This document shows, piece by piece, positions 13,627-26,964 of a stretch of 64,000 bases of DNA. The position numbers and the translations under genes are program-made. Origin of the DNA: Aphis gossypii (lineage: Eukaryota > Arthropoda > Insecta > Hemiptera > Aphididae); contig NC_065533.1 of the NCBI RefSeq assembly GCF_020184175.1, positions 42,694,351 through 42,758,350 on the forward strand, read 5' to 3'. The notes under the pieces are model-generated. The model saw only the letters and a list, made by a program, of their open reading frames with translations. It was not told where the DNA came from and did not search any database. Numbering within the stretch: position 1 is the first letter of the stretch; every line of letters starts with the position of its first letter.

Positions 13627-16600
13627 ATGACTCGTGAATCAATAGTGAGCAGTTACAATACTGAAGACGCGTTGGGGGACAAACCTTTGGAATTAGTTCG
13701 ACCTACTAATCACGTCCACGAACACAACACAATACATCATCAAATATTAGAGGTAATATTAGTTTTTTAATTCATTGAAATATTGTTGAGAGTTATAATT
13801 GAATTACTATCAAATTAATTTCTATTAGTATTTTCCATTTTTATCAAAGTTTAATATAAATATTTTTATATTTACTTAACAATTATTCACCTTTTAGAAT
13901 TATTAAGTTGAATAATTTAAAACAAAGTGTATTCCATAGGTAATTGTATTTTTTGTCTTTATATTTAATTGGTATATTTATTATATAACTACAAAACAGT
14001 GAACTAAGTTTTCAACATGGTAAAACGATTTATTATAGAAAAAACTGCTTTAACGAAAAAAATTAAATTAAAAATAATTATTTTTAATTTCACAACCCAT
14101 ATTTTATGACAGAATTCACACGTATCATACAATTGAAAATACAATCATTTATTTGATACCTTTTAAAAAAATTTAATTTAAGTTGATATTATATAATCAT
14201 GTTTTATTGGATTTTTACAAATTTTTAATGTTAAAAATATATTTTACGTTTTATTGTAAATTATTAATACGCACTTACTTAATAAATTTAGTAACTTTTG
14301 CTAGAAAATGCAGTCTGTCCTATAGTCAGTGGCATAGCTAAACAATTTTTCGTGGGTAGGCCCGATATTTTGATGGAATAAGGATTATCAATGAATATTT
14401 TTATGAAATAAAAAACATGATATAAAACATTCATTTTTGAAGAAAAGTAGGTAGGCCCAGGCCTACCAGGCCTACCTGCTGGCTACGTCACTGTGAATAG
14501 TGATAACTAATTAATAATGTTTATTTATCTAGGTACATGACTTAAAAAAATTATTCACATCAATTCAAATATGTATAATTTGTAATTTTAGTTAAAAAAG
14601 CAACAACAACTTCAACAACAATATTTATTGGAACAATTCCAAGCTCAACAACAACAGTTAGCCGAGCAACATGAACAACAACTCCGGCAACATCTTAAGG
14701 TAAAATATTATTATATAAGAAAAAATATTAGAGTTTACTACCTATTCTCTAAAAGAATTGTTTAGGTAAATTTCCTATTTCGGAGGAATATTTTCAAACA
14801 ATATAATGTATTAATAATTTATCATAGTGCCTACATGTATATTATACATAGATACAAATAAAAGTTTCTCAATCGACTTAATAACCTGTTGAATAAAAGA
14901 TTTGAACTGTCATCTTGTGTTATTTGCTATTGTTATACATTTTATGATCATAATATCTGTATTAAGTTACATATGTATACAAATAGTTCATAACGTGCTC
15001 TTGATGGACGAGTATCTTACATAAATAATGTATAGACGTGTGTAACGCAGGATTTATGGGAAAAAAAAAGGGAACTTGAAGAAAAAGAACAGCGTGAAAA
15101 AAAGGAAGAAGAAAAATTGGAAACTATAAAGAAAAAAGAAAAACATGAACAAAGTGCTATTGCGTCATCCGAAGTTAAACAAATTTTACAGGTAATATAA
15201 ATAAATGTAATGGTCGATGATATCAGTTTCTATATCAAAATTATAATGATTTGCATTAAAATATTAAAATAAAATAACTTAAATATTTTAACACGGTTTT
15301 TTTTACTTTTAATATTTTATTATAACTTATATAATAATATACGGATATAAGTATATACTATGTTATAGTATTATCTTGGTTAAGTTTTGTTGATAGTTTT
15401 ATTAATTTTTGTTTATGTTTAAAAAAGTTTCTAGCAATAAATGGTTTTTAATGTAGGTATATTAAATACCATTAACCATAAAAAAATTAAGTCTAGTTTA
15501 AAAAATTGGCTTTTAATATAAGGATTTTTTTTTTTTTTTGATTATATCTTTTAAAAGTTAAATCACAGTTTAAATATTGAATATAAGTATTACGAAATCG
15601 TTATCGAAATGAAAGTTAAATTAAAAAAGAGATTCAGCCTAGGTTTAGTTTACAATACATAAGAATAGATTTATTAAAAATGTGTATTAATTAATTGTTT
15701 TAGTATAAAATTATAACCAATATTATTGCGTTTGAAAAATAATTCTGATAAAAGTTCGACAATTGATTTACTAAAAATGTGTTTAGATTTTGTTACAACA
15801 CGTATATTACTTACTTTTAGATTCTCAGGAAAAATTTTTCTCTTAACATTAGAAAAAACATTAACCATTACTTAGCATCGTTTGCATAATTTTAAATGTA
15901 CATTAAATGTATGCAATGTAATTATTATAAATACTGCTTAAAAAAATCTCGATAAGTATTACGGATTGTGGACGTCAAATAAGCTAAATAAATTTTTTAA
16001 TTTAATAATTTCATACATATTATGTTTAAAATACAAATTTTTAATCATAATTATATTATTATACAAATAATTTTGATAAATATCGCATTATTCAAAATTG
16101 AATAGAGAAGGTATTAGATAGGTAAATTAAAAAAATAACTAACTAGTCATATTTTATCATATGTGTGTCATGTCAGCGTTATTATCGTGTGTACAAATAT
16201 AGTTATTATTTATTATAGTATTTAAAAATGTATGATTACTTTCGAGTTCAAATGCCCCGAGAAACATATTACAACGCCCACCTTTGTTCTTTAGGAGTTA
16301 GGGTTAACAATAGGCCATATACTAATACCAACTAGATAACATAACAAATAATACTAATACCCTCCATTCGCCCGATAATATAACAGTGATAACTGTTTAA
16401 TGTAAACATAGACATCGGTATAAATCCGAAGGTCTTGTGAATATATTTAATAAAATTGCGTATGAACTACTGTTGTTACGATTTTTACGATCAATATCTT
16501 CAATTTTCTAGTCTAGTTTTCTTTAAACTACATCCTTAAAATTTTCTAGGGGTTTCTGCTGAGTAAAAAACATCGAGAAGCAGCATCAAGTAGTTCTATA

Positions 16601-18212
16601 CAATCTCAACAATCCTACCCTAGTTGGTTAGTACTTAAATTATAAATTGTTTTAAATATAGTATTGTATAAATATTTAAAATGTGCATATTATTTTATAG
16701 GGGTATCTTACAATCTCAGCAGTCGGAACCAAACGTAATGCCTAGTAGTTTAAGTCCTTCATCTAGTGGGTCAAATATTACACCATATAGATTTGTTGGG
16801 CGGTACGAAGAAGATTTCCCTCTTAGAAAAACAGGTATTTATATTTAATCTAATAAAATGTAGCTTTTTTAACATCCTTCATTGTTTTAATTATTTCTAA
16901 AAATAAAATGCGCTAAATACATGGAAACACCTCTTTTATAATTGTTTATTTTTATATTTATAAATTTTTAATGATGCAGAATCATAAAACAAATTAGAAA
17001 TAATACTTAGAAATAAAGCTGTAAAGAAAAATTTAATTTTAGCCCAAAAATTTTAAGTATTCCAATTCATTTATATTAAAAAATGTTAAATAATTGGATT
17101 TCGTGGTTTATTATTCGTTTTAATTGAAAAATGCAATTAATTAAACTTTGTTCATAAAGTAATAACACAATTTATAATAATTGATCGTCAATTAAATTTC
17201 TATAGTTATATGGAAATAGTAATTTTGTTCGTTGAATACTAGCTATTATACTAATCCAAAAATGTTACTGATAAAAATAATCAAATGTGACCGTGGACAG
17301 TAGTGTAAATACAATTTTTACATTTAACTTTTTTGGGTTATTTTAATTTTCCCTTAAATTTGTCAAATAATTAAAAAAATTTAATTTCCGCCTTTTAAGG
17401 GATATCCTGAGTAGTCTTTATATACAAAATAGTTTTCACAAACAATTTATGAAAGTGTGGTGTCATCTAAAATTTTTTAATTGCAATGAGTTGTTTTTTA
17501 ACCATCTGAATAATTTGTAATATTAACTTATAATGATGACAACGTAAATAGATAATAACAAACTCGTTACGCCTTTTAATTACTTTAGTTTTTAACATAA
17601 CGTTTGTCTTCTTTTCATCTACTGACCACTTTCCTAACTTAAGTGTGTTTTTTTTGTTCCTTGTGTGTGTTGAAAATGTTATTGCATGCAGCGTCCGAAC
17701 CAAATTTGCTCAAAATCAGATTGAAACAGCGCATGTTCGACCGACGTAACAATCCAATCGCACGGCCCAAAGAAAGATCCGGCAGCAGAGTATCTAAGCT
17801 CGCAAGTACCGTACCATTTTACTAATAAAATACTTTTCCCTTTCAATACTAACCTCTTAATATTCCATCATAAATTTCACATTCCTGTTTTTATTTTACA
17901 GTAGAGACGTCTCCTTCGGGCAGTACTCCCGGTTCTGGACCTAATTCTCCTCCTATACTCATATCAAATTGTCGAAACTCACCTTCAACTGGAGCCACTA
18001 CTCCAATAAAAGAAGTAAAATACAAATTTAACATAAGAATTAGTTAATTAAGATTTTACATTTTTGTTTTATTTTTTAAGGAAGGAGAAATTTCATTTGG
18101 CCATATGTCTAATAATAAATCAGACCAAAGCAGTAGTGTTGCTGATATATCTGCATTATATACAAGCCCTTCGATGCCTAATATATCATTAGGTCGACCA
18201 CCATCAAATTCG
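13627..18212 (+). other. HDAC exons 1-8: N-terminal regulatory half
   Basis: Coding exons: 13627-13752, 14592-14699, 15051-15191, 16550-16626, 16701-16834, 17692-17805, 17902-18014, 18081-18212. Exon 2 is strongly Gln-rich (QQQLQQQ-type runs), and exon 3 is Glu/Lys-rich, matching the tetramerising Gln-rich helix of HDAC4 relatives. The MEF2-docking motif straddles the exon 3/4 junction. The first 14-3-3 serine follows the exon 5/6 junction. Exon 8 carries ALYTSPSMPNIS, a stretch conserved with vertebrate HDAC4. The exon 6 donor (CGCAA before GTACCG) is weak, and reading through it meets a stop within a few codons, so this short intron is a possible retention site. Confidence 0.9.
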
Positions 18213-21200
18213 GTAATTATTATTTTAGTACAATTTAAATATTTATAAATATATAATCTAACCATCATTATTAATTGAATTAACTCACGCCTGAAAAATA
18301 AAAATAAATTAGTTAGGTGTGAGTCATAAAAACTATTGGTTATTTAATATAATAATATTAAGTTTTTAACTTTCGGGATTTATTATATTTTCTATATTTT
18401 ATGCTACATATTACAATTAGGTACATTACGCTTGCTTACTAATAAATAGAAAAAAAAATTATTGTTAGAAAGAAAATATAATCATCTTAAATACATTTAT
18501 TAATTTTATAAGTTAATGAACCTTCACAAACCCACTAATGGTTTTAACTGCTCTCAAGTTGATTATTTGTATAGGTTAAGCCTCTCTTATGTAATACAAC
18601 ATTTTTATTCACAGTTTTAAACATATTCAACTATTAAGTAATAAATAATTATATAACAATCGATTGTTTCTTATAATGTGTTGTCTCAGTCTTACTAACG
18701 CACAACTACCAATTTATACGTTTAGCAGTTTCAATTGAATGTGTTATTATTTGATTAAATTATATTATATTATCAAACATATAATATTATATAGATCATT
18801 AGTGTTTTTTTGTTGATTTCTTTTCTCGATATTTAAAAATATTAAAACATAAATATTCGTATTACTCAAACATTAGATATTGTTAATAACTACCGAGATA
18901 AGTAAAGAACACAAAATAATCTTTTTATCTTTAGACTTTAAGTTTGACAATAGGTGAATTGAATCTAATTTTTAAACTAACCACGCATAAGCTGCTAAAC
19001 GCAAATTTTTCTGTTTTTTCATTGATAATCCAGAAACAACATACGGGCGTGATCAACAAATAAATATACATATGTGTAATATAATATTATTAATATAGCA
19101 TAAAAGTATAGTTTCCAATCGTATAATTATATGAAAGTAAATCTAGAAATTCACGTAAATTCATTATTCGTAAATAACGAACCATTGTTAAATCAACTTC
19201 GTTTTTTGTTTTAGCTATATTTTCCTTTAAAAATTCATTTTTTTTTCATATAAATTAACCCCCAAATCTTTCAAAATCGCACACATTTTATTTATATTTT
19301 AAAATCAAACATCTATTATTATTAATTATTAAACTAATTTCATTGATTATAATTAAATACGATTAACTGTTGTGTGGTTTTTAACGATGATGTGGTTTTT
19401 TGATAAATGTAAGCGTTATTAATACATAAACGTATATGGTATTAAACGTTTGATTTTAGGAAAACTGTAAGATTGATGTATAAAACATCATATTTAAATA
19501 ACTTTTTTTAAAGGTGTAGGGTTATTACGGCCCCTACCAAATCCAATTAATTTTTAATTGTAATTGTTCAGTTTGCATTGAATAAAATTATAAAAAATTT
19601 TTAACTATCGATCGAAGACTTGGTTTTAATATCGTTATTTAGTTGGTAAGTAGGTATATAATTTACTAATTATATTGAAAGTTTAAGCTTTTATAAAATA
19701 TCACATCTTTATGATATGTACCTATTAGATAAAAAAATTAATATAAATTCATAATACCGTTATTTTTTTAGAAAATTAAACTATTTTAAACAAACCAAGT
19801 ACAATTCTAAGGTATTCATTATTGCTTTTCTCACTATTAATCACCTTGATGACGTTTCTAAATATTTATACACTTTCGAAGTATAAATATAAAATATATT
19901 TAGTATAGTATAACATCTTATTTCATTAAACATTTTTAGGCATAATAAAATTATTTAAACTATTTTATAACCTAACCAACAAAAAACTTGTTTTAAGTTG
20001 CATCGGACTTGTTTTTTAATACCTTGTTTGTGATAATTTTGACAATAATTATTACTATAAATTTAGTTTTTTAACATTTGGAAGTCACAAGTATTTTTTT
20101 TTTTTATATTTTATTTATAAAGCTTTCTCCATTATACTATTTGGTTGATGTTTTGTACATTGAAAAATAACATAATTCTGGAAACTATTTATATTTCCTG
20201 TTCAGCTTGGCATAAGGCGCCATTAATACAAAGAAAATGCTTATCGTATATACCCAAAGATTTTTTAACTTAAGGCGTTCAGTATTTTAAAAGTTGTCAT
20301 TTTTTAACTAATTAAAATTATTTAAAAATTCAAAATTCAAAAAAAATTCATTTTTTTACTATATATATTATTAATTTCATATTCCTAAGTAGATTATTTT
20401 TGAAGTATTCAATATATACATATTGCATTTTAAACCAGTGATTAATTAGTTGTAACTTTAAACTTCCAAATCCTTTACATTTTTATAATGATGGTAATTA
20501 AACAAATTTTTATTTTCGTCTGTTAATTCTTTGTCTAGTTTAGGTTTGGCTATTTTTATAAAATTCACTTATTATATTATTACATGTTATGCCTATGTGT
20601 ATAATCTTAGACGTTGTTATAACATAAATTAATTTACGAATAAATAATGAAAAAAAACCCTGTTGACTAGTAAATAGATAGTTACTTATATTATAGTTTA
20701 TAAATATCAATTTTCCCTTTTATTAAAGTTAATTATGTTATACTTATATTTCATGATTAAAAATACGTCATAATTTATAAATATCTTTTAATCTATTGTC
20801 GCTATTTCCACTCTCCAAATATTTAAACAGTTAAGAGGATGTTATCGTACTACTTGTTTTCTCTGACGCACCTACAATATGGTAAATTTACGTTCAACAG
20901 ACCCAAATATTATGTTGTTAGCTTTAATATTAGAGTGAATTGATTATTAACAAAGTCGTGCAGAATTAAGTGCAAAACATTATCTGTATTTGTTCGTTAA
21001 TTTTTATACGGATATTTCAACTTTTTTGTGGTAGAATCAGCATTTTATAATATTGTACTATTTTACATACACAGAAAGTCATAACTTAGTAGATTCAATA
21101 AGTAAAATTATATGTTATAAAATTTGTTCAAAAAAATTTAAATATACACATTTTTACAATTATTACATTTAATATTTACAATTTTGAGTAGTCTGTATAT

Positions 21201-24200
21201 AGAAAAAAAGAGTTATATCATTGAAATTATTTCATATGTATTAACATCATTAGAACACGAGACCTTTTCGACATAAAACCGTTCGTGTAAATGTAATAAA
21301 AACATATTTATCATCAGAATAGGTCATCATTTTTAAGTTTTGACACACTCAATCTCGATATCTCATTATTTACTCGTCATAAATTAAACAATATCTAAAT
21401 TTACCATAGAAAAAACATACGCACACACGGCCATAGGTCATTTTATAGAGATAACATTTTTATATTCATATTCTAATATGTTTACAAGGTGATCCATTTC
21501 AGTGTCTACACACATGAATTCGAAATGTTTTAACTCTTTTGGAAACATTATTTTCATATAATTAATTTGAATTCATTGAAAAACAATAGATATTTTTAAT
21601 TTTATGTTTCGTATCAAAACATTTTTATAAGTACATTAATATATAAAAATAAAATTATATATATATATACTAATTAACTACTTGTTCGAAATTCGGTTTT
21701 ATGTAACACAATACTCGAAAAATATTCTGCATCTGAATATGAAATTAGAGAATGTATGTTATCTTATGAAAATACACGTACAATATTAAACGATAGTTTT
21801 AAAAAACAAAATTTTTCAAAGAAGGTAAAAGTTTTTGAAATAATGAATGTGGATATTTAAATAAATCACTTTGTATATTTATAAAAAATGACGTGATGGT
21901 GAACCATACTTTCTGCAAAAAATAAAAAAATAAAGAATGTTTACTTATAACATTTTTCAACATTTTGAATGATGATTTTAAATTATAATCATGTCTGCTA
22001 TAATTATTCTCAGTTACATTTCAATGTATCAAACCTGGATGAGTAAATTTTATTTGTGTTAAAATTATGACTTAATACCAATTTTTTAATATCAAAATAA
22101 CTAATTCAAGTATAATATTTTAATTAATTAATTTATAACAAATCTTTATGTAAATGAAAACTATTTCTCTCTACAGGTAAAGGGTTTCATTTGAAAAGAT
22201 ATTAATCAATGTGTTTTATATTACATTAAAACATAATTATTTTACATTCATATTAAATGACAAATAACAAATATAAAATTTGATAGTGCTCCCCTCAGAA
22301 ATTGCACTAAAATAAACATTGATAAACTTACTCAATCGAGATAAATTCAATACTCATTCGCAATTCAGTCTTTTAATGAATAATTTCTATTTGTTAAGAG
22401 AGTAATTATTTTTTATTTTTTTTTTTGCCACTTCATGTGAATCATGTGATAATTAAATACAATACACTGATTATTATATTGTCTACTCTTTAATAAAACA
22501 CTTGTTTTCCCAATTTTATGTTTCAATCTTTCACTTTATTACATCAAGTTTATTTGGTGTCTTTCAAAATTAACGGATCGGGTAAGTACATTGGTGTTAC
22601 ATGAAATATGTTTCATGTAGATACAACATCAACCTGAAAAAATTGTTAAGGCTTAATTAAAACAATATTTGATTGGCTCATAAATTATTTAAACATTAAA
22701 TATCACTAACCCCTAAAAATCATCCTTTAGTTCAAAATAATTATTTATTTTAGATTTTGTATTTTTTAATTTCTAATTAAGTTTTGAATACTTACAACTA
22801 ATAAGTTATAAATTAGCTCAATTTTACATTTTTAGATTCTTTAATGTAAAACTCTATAGTCATTGATCGTTTAAGAGGATATTACAAATAATTTAAAATA
22901 ATAAAATTATAATTATACATTTTAGGTTAATATCAAATTAGTAAAAAAAAAAAACATTTATGGTTTCAATCAAGATTTTTTTAAATTGTTAATTTGTATT
23001 TTAACTCTAATCTAACGTGTATACATATAAAATCATGAAGGAGTTATTATTTATCATATTGTATTATATGTTAAGCAAATTGGACTATATCAGAATGAAT
23101 ACTGTGAAACATTATAATATCTTGTAAATTGCTTTAATTTAAAATTACATTTATAAAACATATAGATTTAAGTTAGTATAATATGAAAAATGTCTAAATA
23201 TTTATAAGGTATTTTTTTTGTCTGATGTTACATTATGTTTTGGATGTTAGGTCAGGCTATCTTTTCACAAGTTAATAAATTTACTTAATATTGAAAACGA
23301 TTGGTCTCTAAAATAACTTATCATAGTCTAAAGCAGGGGTCGCCAATCTTTTCAAACAAGTGAAATGCATTTGAAATTTGAAATCCCAGGTGATCGACAT
23401 CTAAGAGAATTTTGATCATTAGGAAGAGATTTGTTTAATGAGTAAAAAAAAAAAAAAAACTAAGCTCCAAAGAATAATGAAGTTATTTATTGTTTCTTCA
23501 TAATAATTTATTACTCAATCGATCAATAATGTTAAAATTAATTTTAATAATCAACTGGTTGGCAACCCCTGGTCTAAAGCCTTACATAACATTACTCTAC
23601 TCTTCATACCTAAATACTATATTCTAGCATTTTTGTTAAAAAACAAATATTATGTGATAAAAAACTGATACATAATATTATAAGTCATTTCAAAACATTT
23701 TCTTAATTTAAAAAAAAAATTCTGATTTTTTAAAAATGTTATATTTTGTTTTAAATACATTGGGTCATAAATATTGTATTTGTTTAATGGTTAGAATTTT
23801 AATTTTAATTTAATATATCTTAGGATGGATCAAAATTATCATCTGTTTCGGAAGCTGAAGTCCGTGCTGCATTTACTGCAAGATTAGGTGCACCACTCAC
23901 TGGTCAAATGTTATCAAGTACATTGCCATATTATCCTACGCTTCCAAGTAATTATTGATTTATTTTAGTACAATAATATTTTAGAACTTAAAAATAAAAA
24001 AAATATATTAAGTACCTAAATAACATTTTATTAAATTTATTGGGTATTTAAATATATTTTATAGTGCATATTTAAAATTCATATTGATTATATAGTACTG
24101 GATACATCTCAAAGTTTCATTCAAAAACAAATGCGAAGTCTTGAATCCAGACAAACTACTACTACTCCAACATTTCATCCTGCACCTATAACTGACACTC

Positions 24201-26964
24201 AAGTGGCACATGCTAGATTGAATAAAGCTGGACACAGACCACTAGGCCGCACACAATCAGCACCACTACCTCTAGGACATCCAATGTTGAATAGCACTGT
24301 GCCCGGTCAACAACTAAGTGTTCATTATGAAGATTACGAATTACCACTTCAACAACTTAACTCACATTATTTGAAACAAGTAAAAAGTTCTTAAATTTTG
24401 AAGAAAATATTTTTATTATGTTACATTGTATTAATATTTTAAAAAAATTTAGCAAATTCGCCATACTGTTTTAACCCGAGCTGGAAGTCGAGCACACTTG
24501 GCTAATAACAGTAGTTTAATAAATGAAGATCAAGAAGATAATGCAAAGGTTTGCAAACATAATATATTATATACAAAGTTAACTCTACTGATTAACATTA
24601 TAAATTTATAAATATAGGTAATTGATTTGACTGGTGGTCCAAGAACATCGACAGATAATGGTTTGAAAAATAAAAGTCAGACATTTTTACAACAACAACG
24701 TGACTTAATGATGCGACAAACATCTCAATCAAATGATAGTGCGTTAATTAAAATATATTAATGTATTTAAGTATTTTTGATTAAACATTCTGTTTTATTC
24801 TATAGTTTCGCTTTTTGCAAATCGGAATACACATGTTACTCTTCCTTTAGTTAGAACATATTCCAGTCCTTTAGATGCAACCATAAGTACAGGAGGGATT
24901 AACTCTGACACATCTACATCATCATCATCACCATACCTTTCATCTACTAGTCTTAATTCTTCTAACGCTAAACTATCAGGGTAAGTGTCTTAAAAATTAA
25001 TACATTTTTATTACAATGTTAAATATTGATTTATATTTACTTCTAGAAGTCCACACCGACCTACTACTGGACTAGCTTTTGATAGTTTAATGTTGAAACA
25101 TGCTTGTAAATGTGGCAACAATGCTATACATCCAGAACATAGTGGACGGCTTCAAAGTGTTTGGGCTCGATTATTTGAAACAGGATTAGCTAGACGATGT
25201 TATAGATTGAGACCACGCAAAGCAACAATCGAAGAATTACAAACATGCCATACTGAACCACACACTCTTTTATTTGGTTAGTTTTGTAAAATCTATTTGA
25301 TTTAGCTAGTCTTATATATATATTTATATTTGTTAATTAGGTACAAACCTTGCAAGTCGTCAAAAAATGGATAGTTCTAAATTAGCTGAATTGCCTGTGA
25401 AAGCATTGGTGCGATTGCCTTGTGGTGGATTAGGGGTGGATTCTGACACTACATGGAATGAATTACATACAGCTCCAGCTGCTCGAATGGCTGTTGGTTG
25501 TGTTATTGATTTGGCCTTTAAAGGTAATACATATTCTATTTGAAAACATTTTTATTATTATTATAAAAACCTATCTTACAATTTTGTAAATAGCTGCCCT
25601 GGGTGATGTAAAAAATGGTTTTGCTATTGTTCGTCCACCTGGTCATCATGCTGAAGCTAATCAAGCTATGGGATTTTGTTTTTTTAATTCAATTGCTGTT
25701 GCTTGTCGTCTGTTACAACAGAGGCAAGCTGTACGGCGTATACTTATTGTTGATTGGGTATGTTCAATGTATTTATTTATCGAAAAAATATATTTTATAA
25801 TCTTTTTTGCACTTAATTGTTATAGGATGTTCACCATGGTAACGGTACACAACAAATTTTCTATAACGATAGAAGTGTCTTATATCTATCTATTCATCGG
25901 CATGACGAAGGTAACTTCTTTCCAGGAACTGGTGCACCTAGTGAGGTAGGTATTTTAAAAATGTATTTTACATTTTATATTATTTATTATATATTTTAGT
26001 GTGGAGCTGGCAGTGGTCTAGGATACAATGTGAATATAGCATGGAGTGGTGGATTACAACCTCCACTTGGTGATGCTGAGTATTTAGCTGCTTTTCGGAC
26101 AGTTGTAATGCCTATTGCTCGGGTAAAGATAAAGTCTTCTGATCCTTAGCTATAATTGTTTATACCATTATTTTAAATTTCAGGATTATGCTCCAGAAAT
26201 CGTATTGGTATCAGCAGGTTTTGACGCAGCCTCAGGCCATCCAGCTCCATTAGGTGGATATAATGTAACCCCTGCTTGTTTTGCTTACATGACACAACAA
26301 CTAATGCAAATTGCAGATGGAAAAGTATGTTTTTTATTATTAATTGTTCCTTAAATTAATTAGTCATAATTTTTAATTAATAAAAAATATTTTGTGTAGG
26401 TAATTTTGTCTTTAGAAGGAGGGTATGATCTAACTGCCATATGTGACAGTGCAGAAGAATGTGTACGTGCATTACTCGAAGATGAAGTAACACCAATCGT
26501 GCAGTCTGAGCTTCATCGTACCCCTTGTCAAAACGCCATAAAAACATTACAAAAAACCATCGCCATTCAGGTAGTTAAAATAAATTTAATTAAAATTAAG
26601 ATCAATCCTTTTATTGATTTAATTCGTGACACTTTTTTATTAAACAGTTGCCCCACTGGCCTGTATTAAAAAAACTAGCTCATACAGTATCATGCAGTGC
26701 TGTAGAAGCTACCCTTTGTGAAGAAAATGAAACAGTTAGTGCCATGGCTTCGTTATCAATGACCAGACATAGAATACAGTAAGAACCTTGCTTTAATCGG
26801 GGAGGAAAAGGGACGGGAGCATGTATTAAATTTAAATATACTTGGCTAATCATTACAAAAACTGAAGAAAAACGTTAATAATTATGTATTGTAAATTTAT
26901 CTGTTTTAGAAGTTCAGATCCTAGTGAAGAACCGATGGAAGAAGACTGTGAGGATGATAAATAG
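13627..26964 (+). CDS. HDAC4: Class IIa histone deacetylase (HDAC4/5/7/9 type), 22 coding exons, 1020 aa
   Basis: Complete spliced gene for a zinc-dependent class IIa deacetylase, a nuclear-cytoplasmic shuttling corepressor that docks on MEF2-type factors. I placed 22 coding exons; every GT-AG junction keeps frame and the sum is 3063 nt (1020 aa plus TAG). Order: Gln-rich and charged coiled-coil N-terminus (residues about 43-125); MEF2-docking segment ending LLSKK (113-132); 14-3-3/CaMK-type serines at RKTASEPN (S197), GRTQSAP (S411) and RTYSSP (S543); deacetylase domain (about 590-960); acidic C-terminus with the EEPMEED motif. Active-site features seen: RPPGHHAE (733-740), zinc ligands D775, H777 and D869, and Tyr (not His) at 911. 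The length is close to vertebrate HDAC4. The ATG lies two bases after the acceptor; neighbours are unrelated genes. Family assignment is secure; exact 5' and 3' ends are not. Confidence 0.97.
14327..14493. mobile_element. hAT-type MITE in HDAC intron 1
   Basis: A 167-bp block with imperfect terminal inverted repeats: left CAGTGGCATAGC, right the reverse complement of CAGTGACGTAGC. The flanking bases agree over only five of eight positions (both end in ATAGT), so the target duplication has decayed or is not certain. Internal AGGCCTACC repeats near the right end give it high local GC. It is noncoding. Confidence 0.6.
21484..21874. mobile_element. Foldback/TIR element (ACAAGGTGATCC family), copy 1
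   Basis: The left end ACAAGGTGATCCATTT and the right end (reverse complement ACAAAGTGATTTATTT) form a terminal inverted repeat. The interior shares the block TATTCTG..GAATATGAAATTA with the element at 51931-52567, and the ends resemble the element at 62444-62835. It lies in the longest HDAC intron and is noncoding. Confidence 0.6.
23334..23571. mobile_element. hAT MITE with perfect 8-bp target duplication
   Basis: The 238-bp element starts CAGGGGTCGCCAA and ends with the reverse complement of CAGGGGTTGCCAA. It is flanked on both sides by the identical octamer GTCTAAAG (23326-23333 and 23572-23579). An 8-bp duplication and CAG..GCCAA termini are diagnostic of hAT elements. There is no coding capacity, so it moved by a transposase supplied in trans. 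It sits about 250 bp upstream of HDAC exon 9. The perfect duplication suggests a fairly recent insertion. Confidence 0.92.
23824..24980 (+). other. HDAC exons 9-13: central linker with 14-3-3 sites
   Basis: Coding exons: 23824-23947, 24096-24379, 24453-24548, 24618-24738, 24806-24980. Exon 10 is the largest coding exon (284 nt) and holds HRPLGRTQSAPLP, near-identical to the second 14-3-3 docking site of HDAC4 relatives. Exon 13 holds LVRTYSSPL, equivalent to the third site, followed by a Ser/Thr-rich run. Introns between exons 10 and 22 are almost all 70-120 nt, typical of insects. Confidence 0.93.
25047..26964 (+). other. HDAC exons 14-22: deacetylase domain and C-terminal tail
   Basis: Coding exons: 25047-25276, 25341-25523, 25594-25757, 25826-25945, 26000-26122, 26184-26324, 26400-26570, 26648-26778, 26910-26964. 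Exon 14 carries the CKC and HPEHSGR elements and exon 15 carries LPCGG, which together match the Cys/His structural-zinc site specific to class IIa enzymes. Exon 17 starts with DVHHGNGTQ (two zinc ligands), exon 19 supplies SAGFD (third ligand), and exon 20 has EGGYDLTAICD. The last two exons encode VSAMASLSM and an acidic tail, resembling the C-terminal nuclear-export region of HDAC4. Confidence 0.96.

Larger units (their letters stand above)
18213..23823 (+). other. HDAC intron 8 (5.6 kb), the longest intron of the coding part
   Basis: The intron begins with GTAATT after exon 8 and ends with an AG immediately before GATGGATC at 23824; both flanking exons are in phase 0. It contains a foldback element (21484-21874) and an intact-looking hAT MITE (23334-23571). 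I see no further exon with convincing similarity to HDAC4, although a short alternative exon could be missed. Confidence 0.85.
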
